A stretch of 64,000 bases of DNA from Candidatus Coprousia avicola (GCA_018715125.1 DVMF01000068.1:1-64000); one strand, 5' to 3'; numbered from the stretch's first letter, positions 53,154 through 62,075 are shown. A program made the numbers and translations. The notes: generated by a model not told the origin, from the sequence alone.

Positions 53154-55511
53154 CTAGCGGAGTCTCCACTCCCGCACGCGGCGGCGCATGCCCTCGACAT
53201 CGAGCACGCCCTCGGCGAAGCCCTTGCGCACGAGCTCGGCGGGCAGCAGCTCGTCGTACTTGTCGAAGTACGGCACCTCACTGGGGTAGACGAGTTCGAT
53301 GGGGTTCTCGAGGGCGTCGGCCTCGTCGGCGAGCACGCGGAAGAACGTCTCGGCGTCCGCCTTCATCTTGAGCTGCAGGAAGTACGGGCGCGACGCGTCC
53401 ACGCCCGAGATGCCGAGCTCCTTGGCGCACTTGATCTTGATGAGGCGCTCGAGCGCGAGGAAGGCGTAGCTCCCGAGCCAGGGGATGAGGACCCAGGTGT
53501 CGCCGCCCAGGTTGATGAGGGGTTCTGCCGCCGCACCCGAGAGCTCGGCCGTGCGCCGCGCCTGCGCGAGGCGTGCCCGCGCGTTGGCGAGCAGGTACGG
53601 ATAGGTCTCGTGCGTGGCGAGCACGCGGCGCATGCGCTCGAGCACGTGCGTGTGGATATCTCCCGGGCAGTCGCCAAAATAGGCGGGCACGCGCCCCTTC
53701 ACCTGCGTGCAGTAGACGAGGTGCCGCTTCCAGTCGACCTCCTCCACCACCCAGCACGCGCCGGCGATGGCGATGCGCTCGCCCGGGGGCGGCGGGTTGA
53801 CGATCGTGCCGAGCTCGGCGGATTCGGAGCGCACCGTGAACTCCTCGTTCTCCTGGAAGACGGCGTAGAACTTGAAGCTGTTGGTATAGCGCTCGCCGGC
53901 AAGTCCCACGATGAGGCCGCCGCCCTCGGTCTGCTCGATGTGGTCGGTCTCGATGAGGTGGCGGAGCAGGATGCGGAAGTCGTCCGCCGAGACGCGATGG
54001 AAGTAGGAGAGCGTGAGCACGCGGCTCGCGAGGGCAGCCGGGCTGAGCTCGCCGGTCGATGCGAGCGTCGCCATGGTCTGATGGTAGAGCAGGCTGTAGG
54101 GGAGCCGGTCGAGGCGCGGGGGCTCGACCCACTTCTCCTCGCGGTAGAGCTCTACGAGCGCGATGCCCTGCAGGAGCTTCCAGGGGATGGTCTCGGGCAT
54201 GGTGGTACGGGGCTCCGGCTGCTCCTCGCGCATGACGAAATGCATCTCGGGCGGGCTTCCGCGCCGGCCCGTGCGCCCCATGCGCTGCAGGAAGCTCGAC
54301 ACCGTAAAGGGCGCGTCGATCTGAAAGGCGCGCTCGAGGCGGCCGATGTCGATGCCGAGCTCGAGCGTCGCGGTGGTGACGGTGGTGTCGAGCCGCTCGT
54401 CGTCGCGCATGACCTCCTCGGCCGTCTCGCGGATGGCGGAGGAGAGGTTGCCGTGGTGGATGAGGAAGCGGTCGGGCTCGCGGTTCGCCTCGCAGTAGGC
54501 GCGGAGCATGGTGCAGACGGCCTCGGCCTCCTCACGGGAGTTGACGAAGACGAGGCACTTGGCGCCGCGCGTGCGCTCGAAGATGTAGCCGATGCCGGGG
54601 TCTGCGTCGGCGGGCGCGCGGTCGTCTGCGGCGAGGAGCGCCCGCTCGTCGACGCGCGGGATCGTGACGGCGTCGTCTGCTCCGTCATGGCCCGCGGGGT
54701 CGATCCGCTCCACCGCCACCACGTCGGCTGCGATGGTGCCGTCGGCACGCAGGGCCCCTGCCGCGCCGCCCTGCGAAAACTCGTCGCGGGCGCGCTCTGT
54801 TGCCTGCGGTCCCGTGATGTAGAAGTGCTCCATGGAGAGGCGCCAGGTGCGCCGCGGCTCCTCGAAGCGCGGGATGATGCAGCCCCGCCCGGTGCCGGAG
54901 GCGAGGAAGGAGCCCACGTGCTCCGGGTCGCCGATGGTGGCGGAAAGGCCGATGCGACGGGGATCGACGCCCGCCATGCGCGAGAGCCGCTCGATGAGGC
55001 AGAGCGTCTGCCCGCCGCGGTCGCCGCGCAGAAGGGAATGGACCTCGTCGATCACCACGAAGCGGAGGTCGCCGAAGAGCCGGGGTACGGCCGCATGCTT
55101 GTGCATGAGAAGCGCCTCGAGCGATTCGGGCGTGATCTGGAGGATGCCGCTCGGCTTCTTCATGAGCTTGCGCTTGTGGGAGGCGGCGACGTCTCCGTGC
55201 CAGTGCCAGACGGGGATGTGGGCCTCCTCGCAGAGGTCGCCCAAGCGCAGGAACTGGTCGTTGATGAGCGCCTTCAGGGGGCCGATGTAGAGGGCGCCGA
55301 TGCTCGCGGGAGGGTCCTCGTCAAAAAGCGTGAGGATGGGGAAGAACGCCGCCTCCGTCTTGCCCGATGCCGTCGATGCGGTGAGGAGCACGTGGTCATC
55401 GGTGTTGAAGATGGCGTCTGCGGCAGCAACCTGGATGGAGCGCAGGCCCTCCCAATCGTGGTCGTAGATGAAGTCCTGGATAAACGGAGCGTAACGGTCG
55501 AAGACGCTCAT
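53154..55511 (-). CDS. Lhr-like/BrxHI-like DEAD/H-box helicase
   Basis: A 785-residue superfamily II helicase. Motif I TASTASGKT (residues 44-52), Ia GPLKALINDQ, II DEVH (155-158), III SATIG (190-194) and VI QRMGRTGRRG (409-418) are intact. The C-terminal half has the Lhr-type winged-helix and extension with WVVEEVDWKRHLVYCTQVKGRVPAYFGD. It is shorter than E. coli Lhr and near the size of BREX BrxHI helicases. It lies at the end of an operon with a BrxD-like ATPase and a TerB-domain protein. The start follows GAGGAGGTATGCG. Strand separation or nucleic-acid processing is expected; partner function is inferred. Confidence 0.9.
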   Translation of the reverse strand: MSVFDRYAPFIQDFIYDHDWEGLRSIQVAAADAIFNTDDHVLLTASTASGKTEAAFFPILTLFDEDPPASIGALYIGPLKALINDQFLRLGDLCEEAHIPVWHWHGDVAASHKRKLMKKPSGILQITPESLEALLMHKHAAVPRLFGDLRFVVIDEVHSLLRGDRGGQTLCLIERLSRMAGVDPRRIGLSATIGDPEHVGSFLASGTGRGCIIPRFEEPRRTWRLSMEHFYITGPQATERARDEFSQGGAAGALRADGTIAADVVAVERIDPAGHDGADDAVTIPRVDERALLAADDRAPADADPGIGYIFERTRGAKCLVFVNSREEAEAVCTMLRAYCEANREPDRFLIHHGNLSSAIRETAEEVMRDDERLDTTVTTATLELGIDIGRLERAFQIDAPFTVSSFLQRMGRTGRRGSPPEMHFVMREEQPEPRTTMPETIPWKLLQGIALVELYREEKWVEPPRLDRLPYSLLYHQTMATLASTGELSPAALASRVLTLSYFHRVSADDFRILLRHLIETDHIEQTEGGGLIVGLAGERYTNSFKFYAVFQENEEFTVRSESAELGTIVNPPPPGERIAIAGACWVVEEVDWKRHLVYCTQVKGRVPAYFGDCPGDIHTHVLERMRRVLATHETYPYLLANARARLAQARRTAELSGAAAEPLINLGGDTWVLIPWLGSYAFLALERLIKIKCAKELGISGVDASRPYFLQLKMKADAETFFRVLADEADALENPIELVYPSEVPYFDKYDELLPAELVRKGFAEGVLDVEGMRRRVREWRLR

Positions 55512-55528
55512 CGCATACCTCCTCGATG

Positions 55529-56122
55529 CTACTGGGCGCGGTCGCGCGCGAGCTCGATGGCCTCTTTGCCGCTCAGGTGCTCGACCGCCAGCTCCAGCAT
55601 GGTGAGGTTCTGCCAGAACCGGTCGATCTCCGCCTCGTGGCGCTCGAGGGGCACCTTGGGCGCGAAACGCTGGGAGAGGAGCTCGACGGCGGCGCGCTTC
55701 TCGGCATCCCGCTCGATGACGCGCACGCGCCCGAAGGCGATGACGCTGCGAAAGTAGGTGGTGAACTCCTCGGGGACGACCCTGTCCTGGTCGACGACGC
55801 AAAACGACGCCCGTCCGTCGCGGAGGATCGCGTCGATCTTATGGCCCTCGCGTGCGCTATGGAAGAGGAGGCGTCCGAGCGGGGGATCCTGTGGGGCGGG
55901 GGAGCCGCAGGGGAGGTCGTGCTGCAGCGGCGCGTCCCCGCCGGAGGCGACGGGCCCCGCCGGGACGTAGGCGTAGCTCAGCGGGACGGCATAGGGGTAG
56001 CCGCCGTCGCCGGCAAGTGCGAGTACCCCAGAGGTGTTGCGCTCGAGTATCTCGGCGCATGCGGCAAAGCTGAGTTCCTGGCGTCTGCGGCGCAGAGGGC
56101 GGAAGGGCGCGGTCTGGTTCAT
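55529..56122 (-). CDS. Pyridoxamine 5'-phosphate oxidase-family FMN-binding protein
   Basis: A 197-residue split-barrel flavoprotein. The N-terminal motif CAEILERNTSGVLALAGDGGYPYAVPLSY and the later GRLLFHSAREGHKIDAILRDGRASFCVVDQD are typical of the Nim-like/PNPOx group that bind FMN or similar cofactors. An extra 20-residue Pro/Gly-rich insertion lies between them (GSPAPQDPPLG). Substrate is not deducible; relatives include nitroimidazole reductases. The start follows GAGGAGACCCGC. It sits between the BrxD-like and Lhr-like genes, 17 bp from the latter, so it is part of that operon, an association not standard for BREX. This may reflect insertion of an unrelated gene. Confidence 0.85.
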   Translation of the reverse strand: MNQTAPFRPLRRRRQELSFAACAEILERNTSGVLALAGDGGYPYAVPLSYAYVPAGPVASGGDAPLQHDLPCGSPAPQDPPLGRLLFHSAREGHKIDAILRDGRASFCVVDQDRVVPEEFTTYFRSVIAFGRVRVIERDAEKRAAVELLSQRFAPKVPLERHEAEIDRFWQNLTMLELAVEHLSGKEAIELARDRAQ

Positions 56123-56215
56123 GCGGGTCTCCTCGTGATGGGGCCGGTGCGTCGGGGTGGGCCGGATGCTCGAGGCTGCGGCGGCGCCTGCGCGCATCGA
56201 GCGCGGCGGCGGGTG

Positions 56216-57646
56216 CTAGATGGTGAACTCGGCGAACTCCGCGGCATCGTGCGGGACGGCGCCCGGCGCGACGCGGGCTGTGCCGCCCGCCGCGTCCGTG
56301 CGGGGGGCGGCGCTTTCGTTCCCGTGTGCGAGGTCGCCATTTTTTGGGGTTCCCGAGGGGCCGAAAGTGGCATTTCCGCACACGGGAGCGGTGGGCTGCG
56401 GCGCCGCGCCCGCGGAAGCGGGGCTCACACCAACCTCGCTCAACAGTTCGCCTGTCGGCAGCGCGGGGTTTTGGTAGGCGATGTCCAGAAGCTCGATGAA
56501 GTCGCGGATGACCTCGCGCGGCGTGAGGTGCGTGTCGGCCCCCACGCGCCCGAACTCGATCTTGAGGAACGAGACGAGGTCCGCCTCGGTGAGGCGCGGT
56601 TCGTAGGCGAAGTAGCCGGAGTGGATCTGCTGCAGCTTCTCGATGAGCACGAGCAGCTCCTCATAGGTGAGCGGATGCAGGGTGATGATGGGCGCGAGCA
56701 TGTCGCGCATGTCCTCGCGGGCAAAGCGGCCCTGCGTGAGGCGGCTGCGCAGCGCCTCGTAACTGAAGACGCCACGGCGCCGGTCCTCGATGGACTGCGG
56801 CGTGCCGCCCATGATGATGCCGAGATGGTGCGCCTTGCCCTGCAGCGTGTCGTTGTACATCGTGAGGATCTTCTCGTAGTTGTACTGCCGCGTGACGGTG
56901 TTGGGGATTTTGAAGAGGTTGACGAGCTCGTCGATAAGGACGAGGAGCCCCTTGTAGCCCGCGCCCACGAGGAACTGTGCGAAGAGCTTCACGTAGTCGT
57001 ACCAGTCATCGTCGGTGATGATGGTCGTGGTGCCGAGCTCGCTGCGCGCCTCCGTCTTGGTGCGGTACTCGCCGCGGAGCCATTTGATGACGCAGCTTTT
57101 GGCCTCGTCGTCGCCCTCGCGGCAGGCGGTGCGGTAGCGGCGGAGCATGCGGGTGAAGTCGAAGCCGTGGACGAGCTCCTCGAGGGGGGCGAGCTCGGCG
57201 GCGAGGGCGCCCTCGTCCGCCTCGTCCATGGCGGCGACCCAGCGGTCGAGCACGAGCGTGAGCCCGCCGCCCTCGGGCCGCGTTTTGGTGGAGAGGTTGC
57301 GGATGAGCTCGCGGTAGGTGGCGAGGCCCTGCCCCTGACCTCCCTGCAGGCGACGCTCGGGCGAGAGGTCGGCATCTGCGACGACGAAGTTCTCGCCCAT
57401 GGCATGGGTACGGATGGTCTGCAACAGGAAGCTCTTGCCCGCGCCGTAGCGGCCCACGAGGAAGCGGAACGAGGCGCCGCCGTCGGCGATGAGGTCGAGG
57501 TCGGTCAGCAGCGCGCGAATCTCCACCTCGCGCCCGACGGTGATGTAGGGGAGGCCGATGCGCGGCACGACGCCGCCTTTGAGCGAGTTTAAGATGACGG
57601 CAGCGACGCGCTTGGGTACGCGGGGCGCGGGTGCGGTGGCGGTCAT
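56216..57646 (-). CDS. BrxD-like P-loop ATPase (BrxC/BrxD, DUF2791 family)
   Basis: A 476-residue ATPase. Walker A GRYGAGKS (residues 65-72) and Walker B LLVLIDE (234-240) are clear, with GIIMGGTPQS as sensor-like segment. Large helical insertions and the region TRQYNYEKILTMYNDT are typical of the BREX BrxC/BrxD ATPase family. The conserved part ends near residue 410. The last 65 residues are low-complexity, and residues 421-443 are encoded by a palindromic element. The start is ATG at 57646, overlapping the TerB-protein stop (ATGA), so the two are coupled. ATP-dependent loading or remodelling of a DNA complex is inferred from family, not shown. Confidence 0.85.
   Translation of the reverse strand: MTATAPAPRVPKRVAAVILNSLKGGVVPRIGLPYITVGREVEIRALLTDLDLIADGGASFRFLVGRYGAGKSFLLQTIRTHAMGENFVVADADLSPERRLQGGQGQGLATYRELIRNLSTKTRPEGGGLTLVLDRWVAAMDEADEGALAAELAPLEELVHGFDFTRMLRRYRTACREGDDEAKSCVIKWLRGEYRTKTEARSELGTTTIITDDDWYDYVKLFAQFLVGAGYKGLLVLIDELVNLFKIPNTVTRQYNYEKILTMYNDTLQGKAHHLGIIMGGTPQSIEDRRRGVFSYEALRSRLTQGRFAREDMRDMLAPIITLHPLTYEELLVLIEKLQQIHSGYFAYEPRLTEADLVSFLKIEFGRVGADTHLTPREVIRDFIELLDIAYQNPALPTGELLSEVGVSPASAGAAPQPTAPVCGNATFGPSGTPKNGDLAHGNESAAPRTDAAGGTARVAPGAVPHDAAEFAEFTI
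56319..56388. repeat. Long palindromic element inside the BrxD-like gene
   Basis: Outer arms CCCGTGTGCG (56321-56330) and CGCACACGGG (56377-56386) are perfect inverted repeats, extendable by one or two pairs outward. Inner arms GCCATTTTT (56336-56344) and GAAAGTGGC (56363-56371) also pair. The unit is about 66-70 bases and is translated in frame as residues 421-443. It looks like a REP/MITE-type element. Confidence 0.75.
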
Positions 57647-59460
57647 GGGCAAATCAACTCCCGGATATCGTCTCGGTAGTCTTCGATGAGGCACGGCCCG
57701 GCGGCACCGAACTCGATGGCCGTGTCGCCAAGCAGGTCGAAGAGCTTCTCGTTGATGGTGTCGACCATCAGGTCCTCGGATGCGCCCGCGGGCGCCTTTG
57801 CCGGCTTCCCCTCGAGAAGGGCGGCAATATAAGCGGTCTCCTCGGCCGTGAGCGGGCCGCCCGGTGCCGTCTGCCGTGCCGGCGCCTGAGTGGGCGCGGC
57901 GGCACGGGCGGGGGCCTCTCCGTCCGTAAGCCCTGCACGAACGGGGGGCGACGGCTGTGTCTCCCGCAGGGCGGTGCCGCCCGAAGCGGAGGGCGGGGCC
58001 TCCGCCCCTTCCGCCTCGCTCTGGGCGGCCGGGGAGGGCTCGACCGGCCCCTCATCCCGCTCCTCGTCGATGAGCAGGGCCTCCCGCGTCTCGGCCGCCG
58101 CGCTGCGGATGCCCGAGAGCTTGGAGAGGTCGATGTCGATGACGCGCGGGGCGTGGGCGCGTTTCCAATCGAGCCAGGTCGCGATCTCGCGGTCGATGAT
58201 CTTAGCGAGGTATTTGGGGCACTTGGGCTCTTTGAGCTGCGGCTCGAACGAGAGGGCGGCGCGCAGGCGGTAGTCGGTCGCCCGGGCGATCTCGCCCCAG
58301 GCTTTGCTGCGCCCCTGTCCACCGTAGATGCGCCGGCAGGTCCAGAGGCCGCGGCGGCAGCGGTAGCGGTGGATGGGATCGAGCGCGTAGTCGGCGTCAG
58401 CGTGCGCGTGCTCCTCATAGAAGACCGCCGACCCAAACATCGTGTAGCCCATCTCCGCCTCCTCGCCAAACGAATTTTCAACCAAGCCGTGCGAACGGTG
58501 CTTGCGATAATAGGCGAGCATGCGGACAAAGACGGCGGCGGTCACGTGGCGGAGGTCGTCGGGGTGCGCGTGGTAGAGGCGCGAGGACCGGGGCCGATAG
58601 GAGGCGTGGCGCTCGATGGCGTCTAGGATGCGCTCCTCGCCGGCGGCGTCGGGCGGCAGGGGGAGCGCCCGCTCCGCCGAGCGCTCCGCGCGGGATGCGG
58701 GATGGGCGGCAGGAGGACGGGTGCCGGTTGGGGGGACGCCGGCGCCGCCGCCCGTGTGCGACGCGGGGTCCTCGTCGAGCCCGAGCCAGGTGGCGAGGGC
58801 GGGGTCGAAGGGCATGAAGGTGCGGGCGATGGCGATAAGCTCGAGGTCGAGGGTACGGACCGGGTCGTCCGCCAACAGCTCGGCATCGAGGCCGTGGTAG
58901 ATGACGTAGTCGTGGAGCCAGGTGCGGACATTGCGGTCGATCTCGGGTGCGAAGGCGCGGTAGGCATCCCAGAACGCGCGCAGCTTGCGGTAGCCGTCCA
59001 AGGGGTCCGCCACACCGATGCCGTTGATGAGCTCGTAGAGGTAGACGTAGGCGAACGAGGTGGACGTTTGGGCGACCTCGCCCCGGCGCACCGCGGCGCG
59101 CCAGGTGAAGTAGCCGCGCAGCTGGCGGTCGCTCATGTTGTTGTACGTGGGGTAATAGGAGACGAAATTGCCCCGGTACGGGCAGTCGTCTTCAAAATCC
59201 TCCATATAGCGCGCCTGGCGGTAGAAGAGCTCCGCCTCGGAGAGCCAGCGACCGCGCGCGCCGCCCGGCTGATCCTGCCAGCGCGAGATGGCGCGCATCT
59301 TGCGGTACCGGTCGGGCAGGTAGGTTGCCATCTGGCGCCCGGTTCGCACGATGGGCTCGTCGCGATAGACGCCGGTAGAGAAGTGCGCGCTCTGGCGAAT
59401 CCGCTCGTTGGCGTTGAGCCGAGCGATGAGCTCGTGGATATCGACGTCGTGTCCCGCCAT
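57643..59460 (-). CDS. TerB-domain protein (TerB_N, possible TerB_C)
   Basis: A 605-residue protein. The N-terminal half (residues about 60-230) matches TerB_N: SDRQLRGYFTWRAAVRRGEVAQTSTSFAYVYLYELINGIG is the family's best-conserved stretch. A long Gly/Ala/Pro linker (about 250-290), a second folded region (about 300-460) and another low-complexity stretch lead to a C-terminal block (VDTINEKLFDLLGDTAIEFGAAGPCLIEDYRDDIRELI) that resembles TerB_C. Such proteins occur in operons with P-loop ATPases and helicases in predicted stress or defence systems. The start follows AAGGAGGTGCGC. It is first in the operon, 123 bp downstream of a LytTR regulator gene. Confidence 0.82.
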   Translation of the reverse strand: MAGHDVDIHELIARLNANERIRQSAHFSTGVYRDEPIVRTGRQMATYLPDRYRKMRAISRWQDQPGGARGRWLSEAELFYRQARYMEDFEDDCPYRGNFVSYYPTYNNMSDRQLRGYFTWRAAVRRGEVAQTSTSFAYVYLYELINGIGVADPLDGYRKLRAFWDAYRAFAPEIDRNVRTWLHDYVIYHGLDAELLADDPVRTLDLELIAIARTFMPFDPALATWLGLDEDPASHTGGGAGVPPTGTRPPAAHPASRAERSAERALPLPPDAAGEERILDAIERHASYRPRSSRLYHAHPDDLRHVTAAVFVRMLAYYRKHRSHGLVENSFGEEAEMGYTMFGSAVFYEEHAHADADYALDPIHRYRCRRGLWTCRRIYGGQGRSKAWGEIARATDYRLRAALSFEPQLKEPKCPKYLAKIIDREIATWLDWKRAHAPRVIDIDLSKLSGIRSAAAETREALLIDEERDEGPVEPSPAAQSEAEGAEAPPSASGGTALRETQPSPPVRAGLTDGEAPARAAAPTQAPARQTAPGGPLTAEETAYIAALLEGKPAKAPAGASEDLMVDTINEKLFDLLGDTAIEFGAAGPCLIEDYRDDIRELICP

Positions 59461-59583
59461 GCGCACCTCCTTCTGCGGTAGGGGTAGCCATACATCATAC
59501 CACAGCCACAAACAGATGTTCGTAATGAGGAGGTACGGTGACGGCGCGTCGGAGGGGGAGACCCGGGAAGGCGGGTTTGGCGG

Positions 59584-60438
59584 TTAGAGGCGGCGGGTGT
59601 GCCGCGATATCTCCTGACGTATGGCCGCCGTGGTGCGCTTGGGGAGCGGCAGCCGCACGTCGCCGGCGAGCTCGACGGCGTCGGGCGACACGCTGGTCAC
59701 GTAGTCGCAGTTGATGAGGTGCTTGCGCGAGATGCGGAGGAACGTTGGCGGCAGGAGCTTCTCGAGGGCGGCGAGCAGCTGACGCACCTCGACCGTTTCC
59801 TCGACGAGATGCAGCTTTGCCGCCTTACCGTCCGCCTCGGCATAGATAAGCTGCTGCGGATCCAGGTAGACGGTGGAGCTGCCCGAGGGAATCTCGATGC
59901 GCTCGCCCGCGGCCCGCTTGCCCGTGCCCGCCTTGATGATTGCCCGCACGTATTGATAGGTCTGCTTGCTTACCTCAAAGGGGAAGTGGTAGCTGCCGTC
60001 GGGCTGAACGTCGTCTTTGGAGAAGTGAACCAGGTAGAAGCGCCAGACGTCCCCGTCGCGTCGCAGGCCGAAGCTGGCGTTGAGATGCTCGGCGGCAACG
60101 GCCTCTGTAGTGGAGAAATCCGAGTAGATCGCGAACGAGCCGACCACCATCACGTTATCGGGCGCCGTCACGCTGGCGATGCGAAAGCTGGCGTCGCGGA
60201 TGAGAAAATCGGGAAGGTCGGGATTTTTGCCGAGGTTCGCGCGCATGTCCGCGAGACCGGAAAAGAGGGGGCCGCAGGCGCTGATGAGCGTGCAGTCATC
60301 TGTCGCATGCGAGAACAAAAGGGAGTAATCGTGGTGGAAGGACCCGGCGACCACGCGGTTGACGAGGTCGAGAAGCTCGTCTTCGGTGGGGCCGTCAAGG
60401 CCGACGGGGGTTGGCGTATCGATGTTGTTCGCGTCCAT
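59584..60438 (-). CDS. LytTR-family regulator with N-terminal NTF2/SnoaL-like domain
   Basis: A 284-residue protein. Residues about 10-140 resemble an NTF2/SnoaL-like cone (ELLDLVNRVVAGSFHHDYSLLFSHATDD, then VWRFYLVHFS). The C-terminal 110 residues are a LytTR DNA-binding domain: YLDPQQLIYAEADGKAAKLHLVEETVEVRQLLAALEKLLPPTFLRISRKHLINCDYV. Response-regulator receiver residues are absent, so it is probably controlled by ligand binding to the NTF2-like part. The start follows GAGAGGAGTCGTC. It lies immediately upstream of, and in the same direction as, the TerB-BrxD operon, and could regulate it; this is inference from position. Confidence 0.85.
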   Translation of the reverse strand: MDANNIDTPTPVGLDGPTEDELLDLVNRVVAGSFHHDYSLLFSHATDDCTLISACGPLFSGLADMRANLGKNPDLPDFLIRDASFRIASVTAPDNVMVVGSFAIYSDFSTTEAVAAEHLNASFGLRRDGDVWRFYLVHFSKDDVQPDGSYHFPFEVSKQTYQYVRAIIKAGTGKRAAGERIEIPSGSSTVYLDPQQLIYAEADGKAAKLHLVEETVEVRQLLAALEKLLPPTFLRISRKHLINCDYVTSVSPDAVELAGDVRLPLPKRTTAAIRQEISRHTRRL

Positions 60439-60528
60439 GACGACTCCTCTCCGTCGCATGCTGGCAGGGGCGCCGCGCGAACGGCTCCCCTGCATCTTAG
60501 CACCTTGCCATGAAGCGCATGTGCGCGT

Positions 60529-60804
60529 CTAGGCGGCATCGCTTGAGGGCGGGTACGCCGTGGCGAGGAACCGCTGGAGCTGCGCCTGCGCCGTAAGGGA
60601 GGTCAATGCCCCCGGTGCGTGCGAGCCGCGGGCCGCCCGTGCGAGGCGCTCTGCCACCTGACGGCGCAGCGCGGGGTTGCGGAGCTCGGCGCACGTGGCG
60701 GAAACCACGCGGATATGGGGAAACGCGTCTGTGTCGACGGGCATGCTGTGCGGGTCGTCCGTAACGTCGAGTGCAACATTGCTGTGGGGCCAATACAGTG
60801 CCAT
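60529..60804 (-). CDS. Small hypothetical protein
   Basis: A 91-residue protein, MALYWPHSNVALDVTDDPHSMP at the start, then a helical Arg/Ala-rich part (LRNPALRRQVAERLARAARG) and a Gln/Ala/Ser-rich end. No family or motif is recognised. The start follows GGGAGGAG, and codon use fits the region, so it is likely expressed. It precedes the LytTR gene by 90 bp on the same strand and may share its transcript. Confidence 0.6.
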   Translation of the reverse strand: MALYWPHSNVALDVTDDPHSMPVDTDAFPHIRVVSATCAELRNPALRRQVAERLARAARGSHAPGALTSLTAQAQLQRFLATAYPPSSDAA

Positions 60805-61008
60805 GCTCTCCTCCCATCCTCTGCGCGGAATGCGCTTGATGGGGGAAGCGTAGCGCGGCCGTCTTACCGTCCCCTGACAGCCGCCTGAAGGGCGTCTCAT
60901 TCGGGCAGCTCTTAAGGGTCGGAATTGCGACGAAAGTTTTTTCATGCGTCTATACGGTAAGATGGAAGTTGCTGCTGCGATATCGGCCGCTTTGAACGGG
61001 AGGCGCGC

Positions 61009-61842
61009 GTGGACGATAAGATAAGTTTGGAAGATATCGCGGGAGACGATGTCATGCAGCACCTCAGTATGCATCATTTCAGTCTGATGACCTCGCTGTT
61101 CTCCGTGCTCAACGCGACTCGAGCAGGTGACCCAAACAACGTTATCGCTCATTATTTCCTCGAGCACTTCGACGAGCTTGCCGACCTCAACATTTACGAT
61201 GTGGTGGAGGCGTGCTATACCTCTCGTTCTGGTATTCGGCGTTTCTGCCAGGAGATTGGATTTGAGAATTTCACGGGCATAAAATACAGCGCCTACGAGT
61301 GGAAGCGTCAGAGTGATTATTTTCTCGGCTATGCTCGTCATGATGATTATCGATCGTATCTTCCCGATCGTCTGGGGAAAATGTGCGAGACCATCAACCA
61401 GCTGATCGATGAGCGGACGCTCGTCAAGCTGGCGACGGTGATGCACGAGGCCAATGAGGTCGTATTGGCTGCGACGGACTTCTCTGCGACGGCGCTTCGC
61501 GACTTTCAGCAGGCCATGCTGGTGATGCATAAGATTGTGCGCGTATTTACCGATGCTGTCGGCGACGAGGAGGTCTTCGATATATTGGGGCCGCGCGATA
61601 TTGTGTTGGTGACGTCGGCAACGGGGAATTACGCGCGCGTGGCAAGGCCTCGCATCGAAGGATTATCCGCCCAGCGCGTGCTGATAACCATGAATCAAGA
61701 TCCGGCGCTCGCAGAGCCGTACGACACCGTGCTATACCTTTCCCGCAAAGATTTAAAGACGAGCCGATCGGTCTATGCGAAGTACGGGGTCAACTATCTC
61801 TTTGATTTGCTGTACAACGTGTACTGCCGCCTGTATGGATAG
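61009..61842 (+). CDS. MurR/RpiR-family regulator of the beta-glucoside operon
   Basis: A 277-residue regulator with an RpiR helix-turn-helix (residues about 25-95; NIYDVVEACYTSRSGIRRFCQEIGFENFTGIKYSAYEW). The C-terminal region has a SIS-like layout with VVLAATDFSATALRDFQQ and VLVTSATGNYARVA, although the phosphate loop is less canonical than in the other RpiR protein here. The start is GTG after GGGAGGCGCGC. It precedes a GH1 phospho-beta-glucosidase and a PTS permease on the same strand, making it their probable regulator. GC content falls from this gene onwards. Confidence 0.82.
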   Translation: MDDKISLEDIAGDDVMQHLSMHHFSLMTSLFSVLNATRAGDPNNVIAHYFLEHFDELADLNIYDVVEACYTSRSGIRRFCQEIGFENFTGIKYSAYEWKRQSDYFLGYARHDDYRSYLPDRLGKMCETINQLIDERTLVKLATVMHEANEVVLAATDFSATALRDFQQAMLVMHKIVRVFTDAVGDEEVFDILGPRDIVLVTSATGNYARVARPRIEGLSAQRVLITMNQDPALAEPYDTVLYLSRKDLKTSRSVYAKYGVNYLFDLLYNVYCRLYG

Positions 61843-61964
61843 GGCGGCGCCTTAGCTGACACGGCGGCGATAATGCCCGTAGTCTTGTAGGTCTTCAATT
61901 GTCAAGATGGGTCCTACCGTTCGGCGATGGTTTGCCGCCGTTCGGCGGGTTCATTTTCTGGTGC

Positions 61965-62000
61965 CTACTTTTAGGGTTCGATTTGCGAACCCCAAGGTAG
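61965..62000 (+). promoter_or_regulatory. Hairpin upstream of the GH1 gene
   Basis: GGGTTCG (61974-61980) and CGAACCC (61986-61992) form a 7-bp stem with loop ATTTG, extended by CTAC/GTAG. It does not match the LicT/BglG antiterminator consensus. It may be an operator or mRNA structure. Confidence 0.4.
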
Positions 62001-62075
62001 ACGGGTTGTTATGTACGGTTTCATCAGCTCGAGCGAACGGTTATCAACGCTATCGTACGGAGGGAGCAGCCGGAC

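Noticed and set aside
53127..55757. Forward-strand open frame opposite the Lhr-like helicase
   Set aside because: The reverse-strand gene has all helicase motifs; the forward frame is its mirror.
61843..62075. LicT/BglG-type ribonucleic antiterminator before the GH1 gene
   Set aside because: The hairpin there does not match the antiterminator consensus and is not followed by a clear T-run; the regulator present is RpiR-type.
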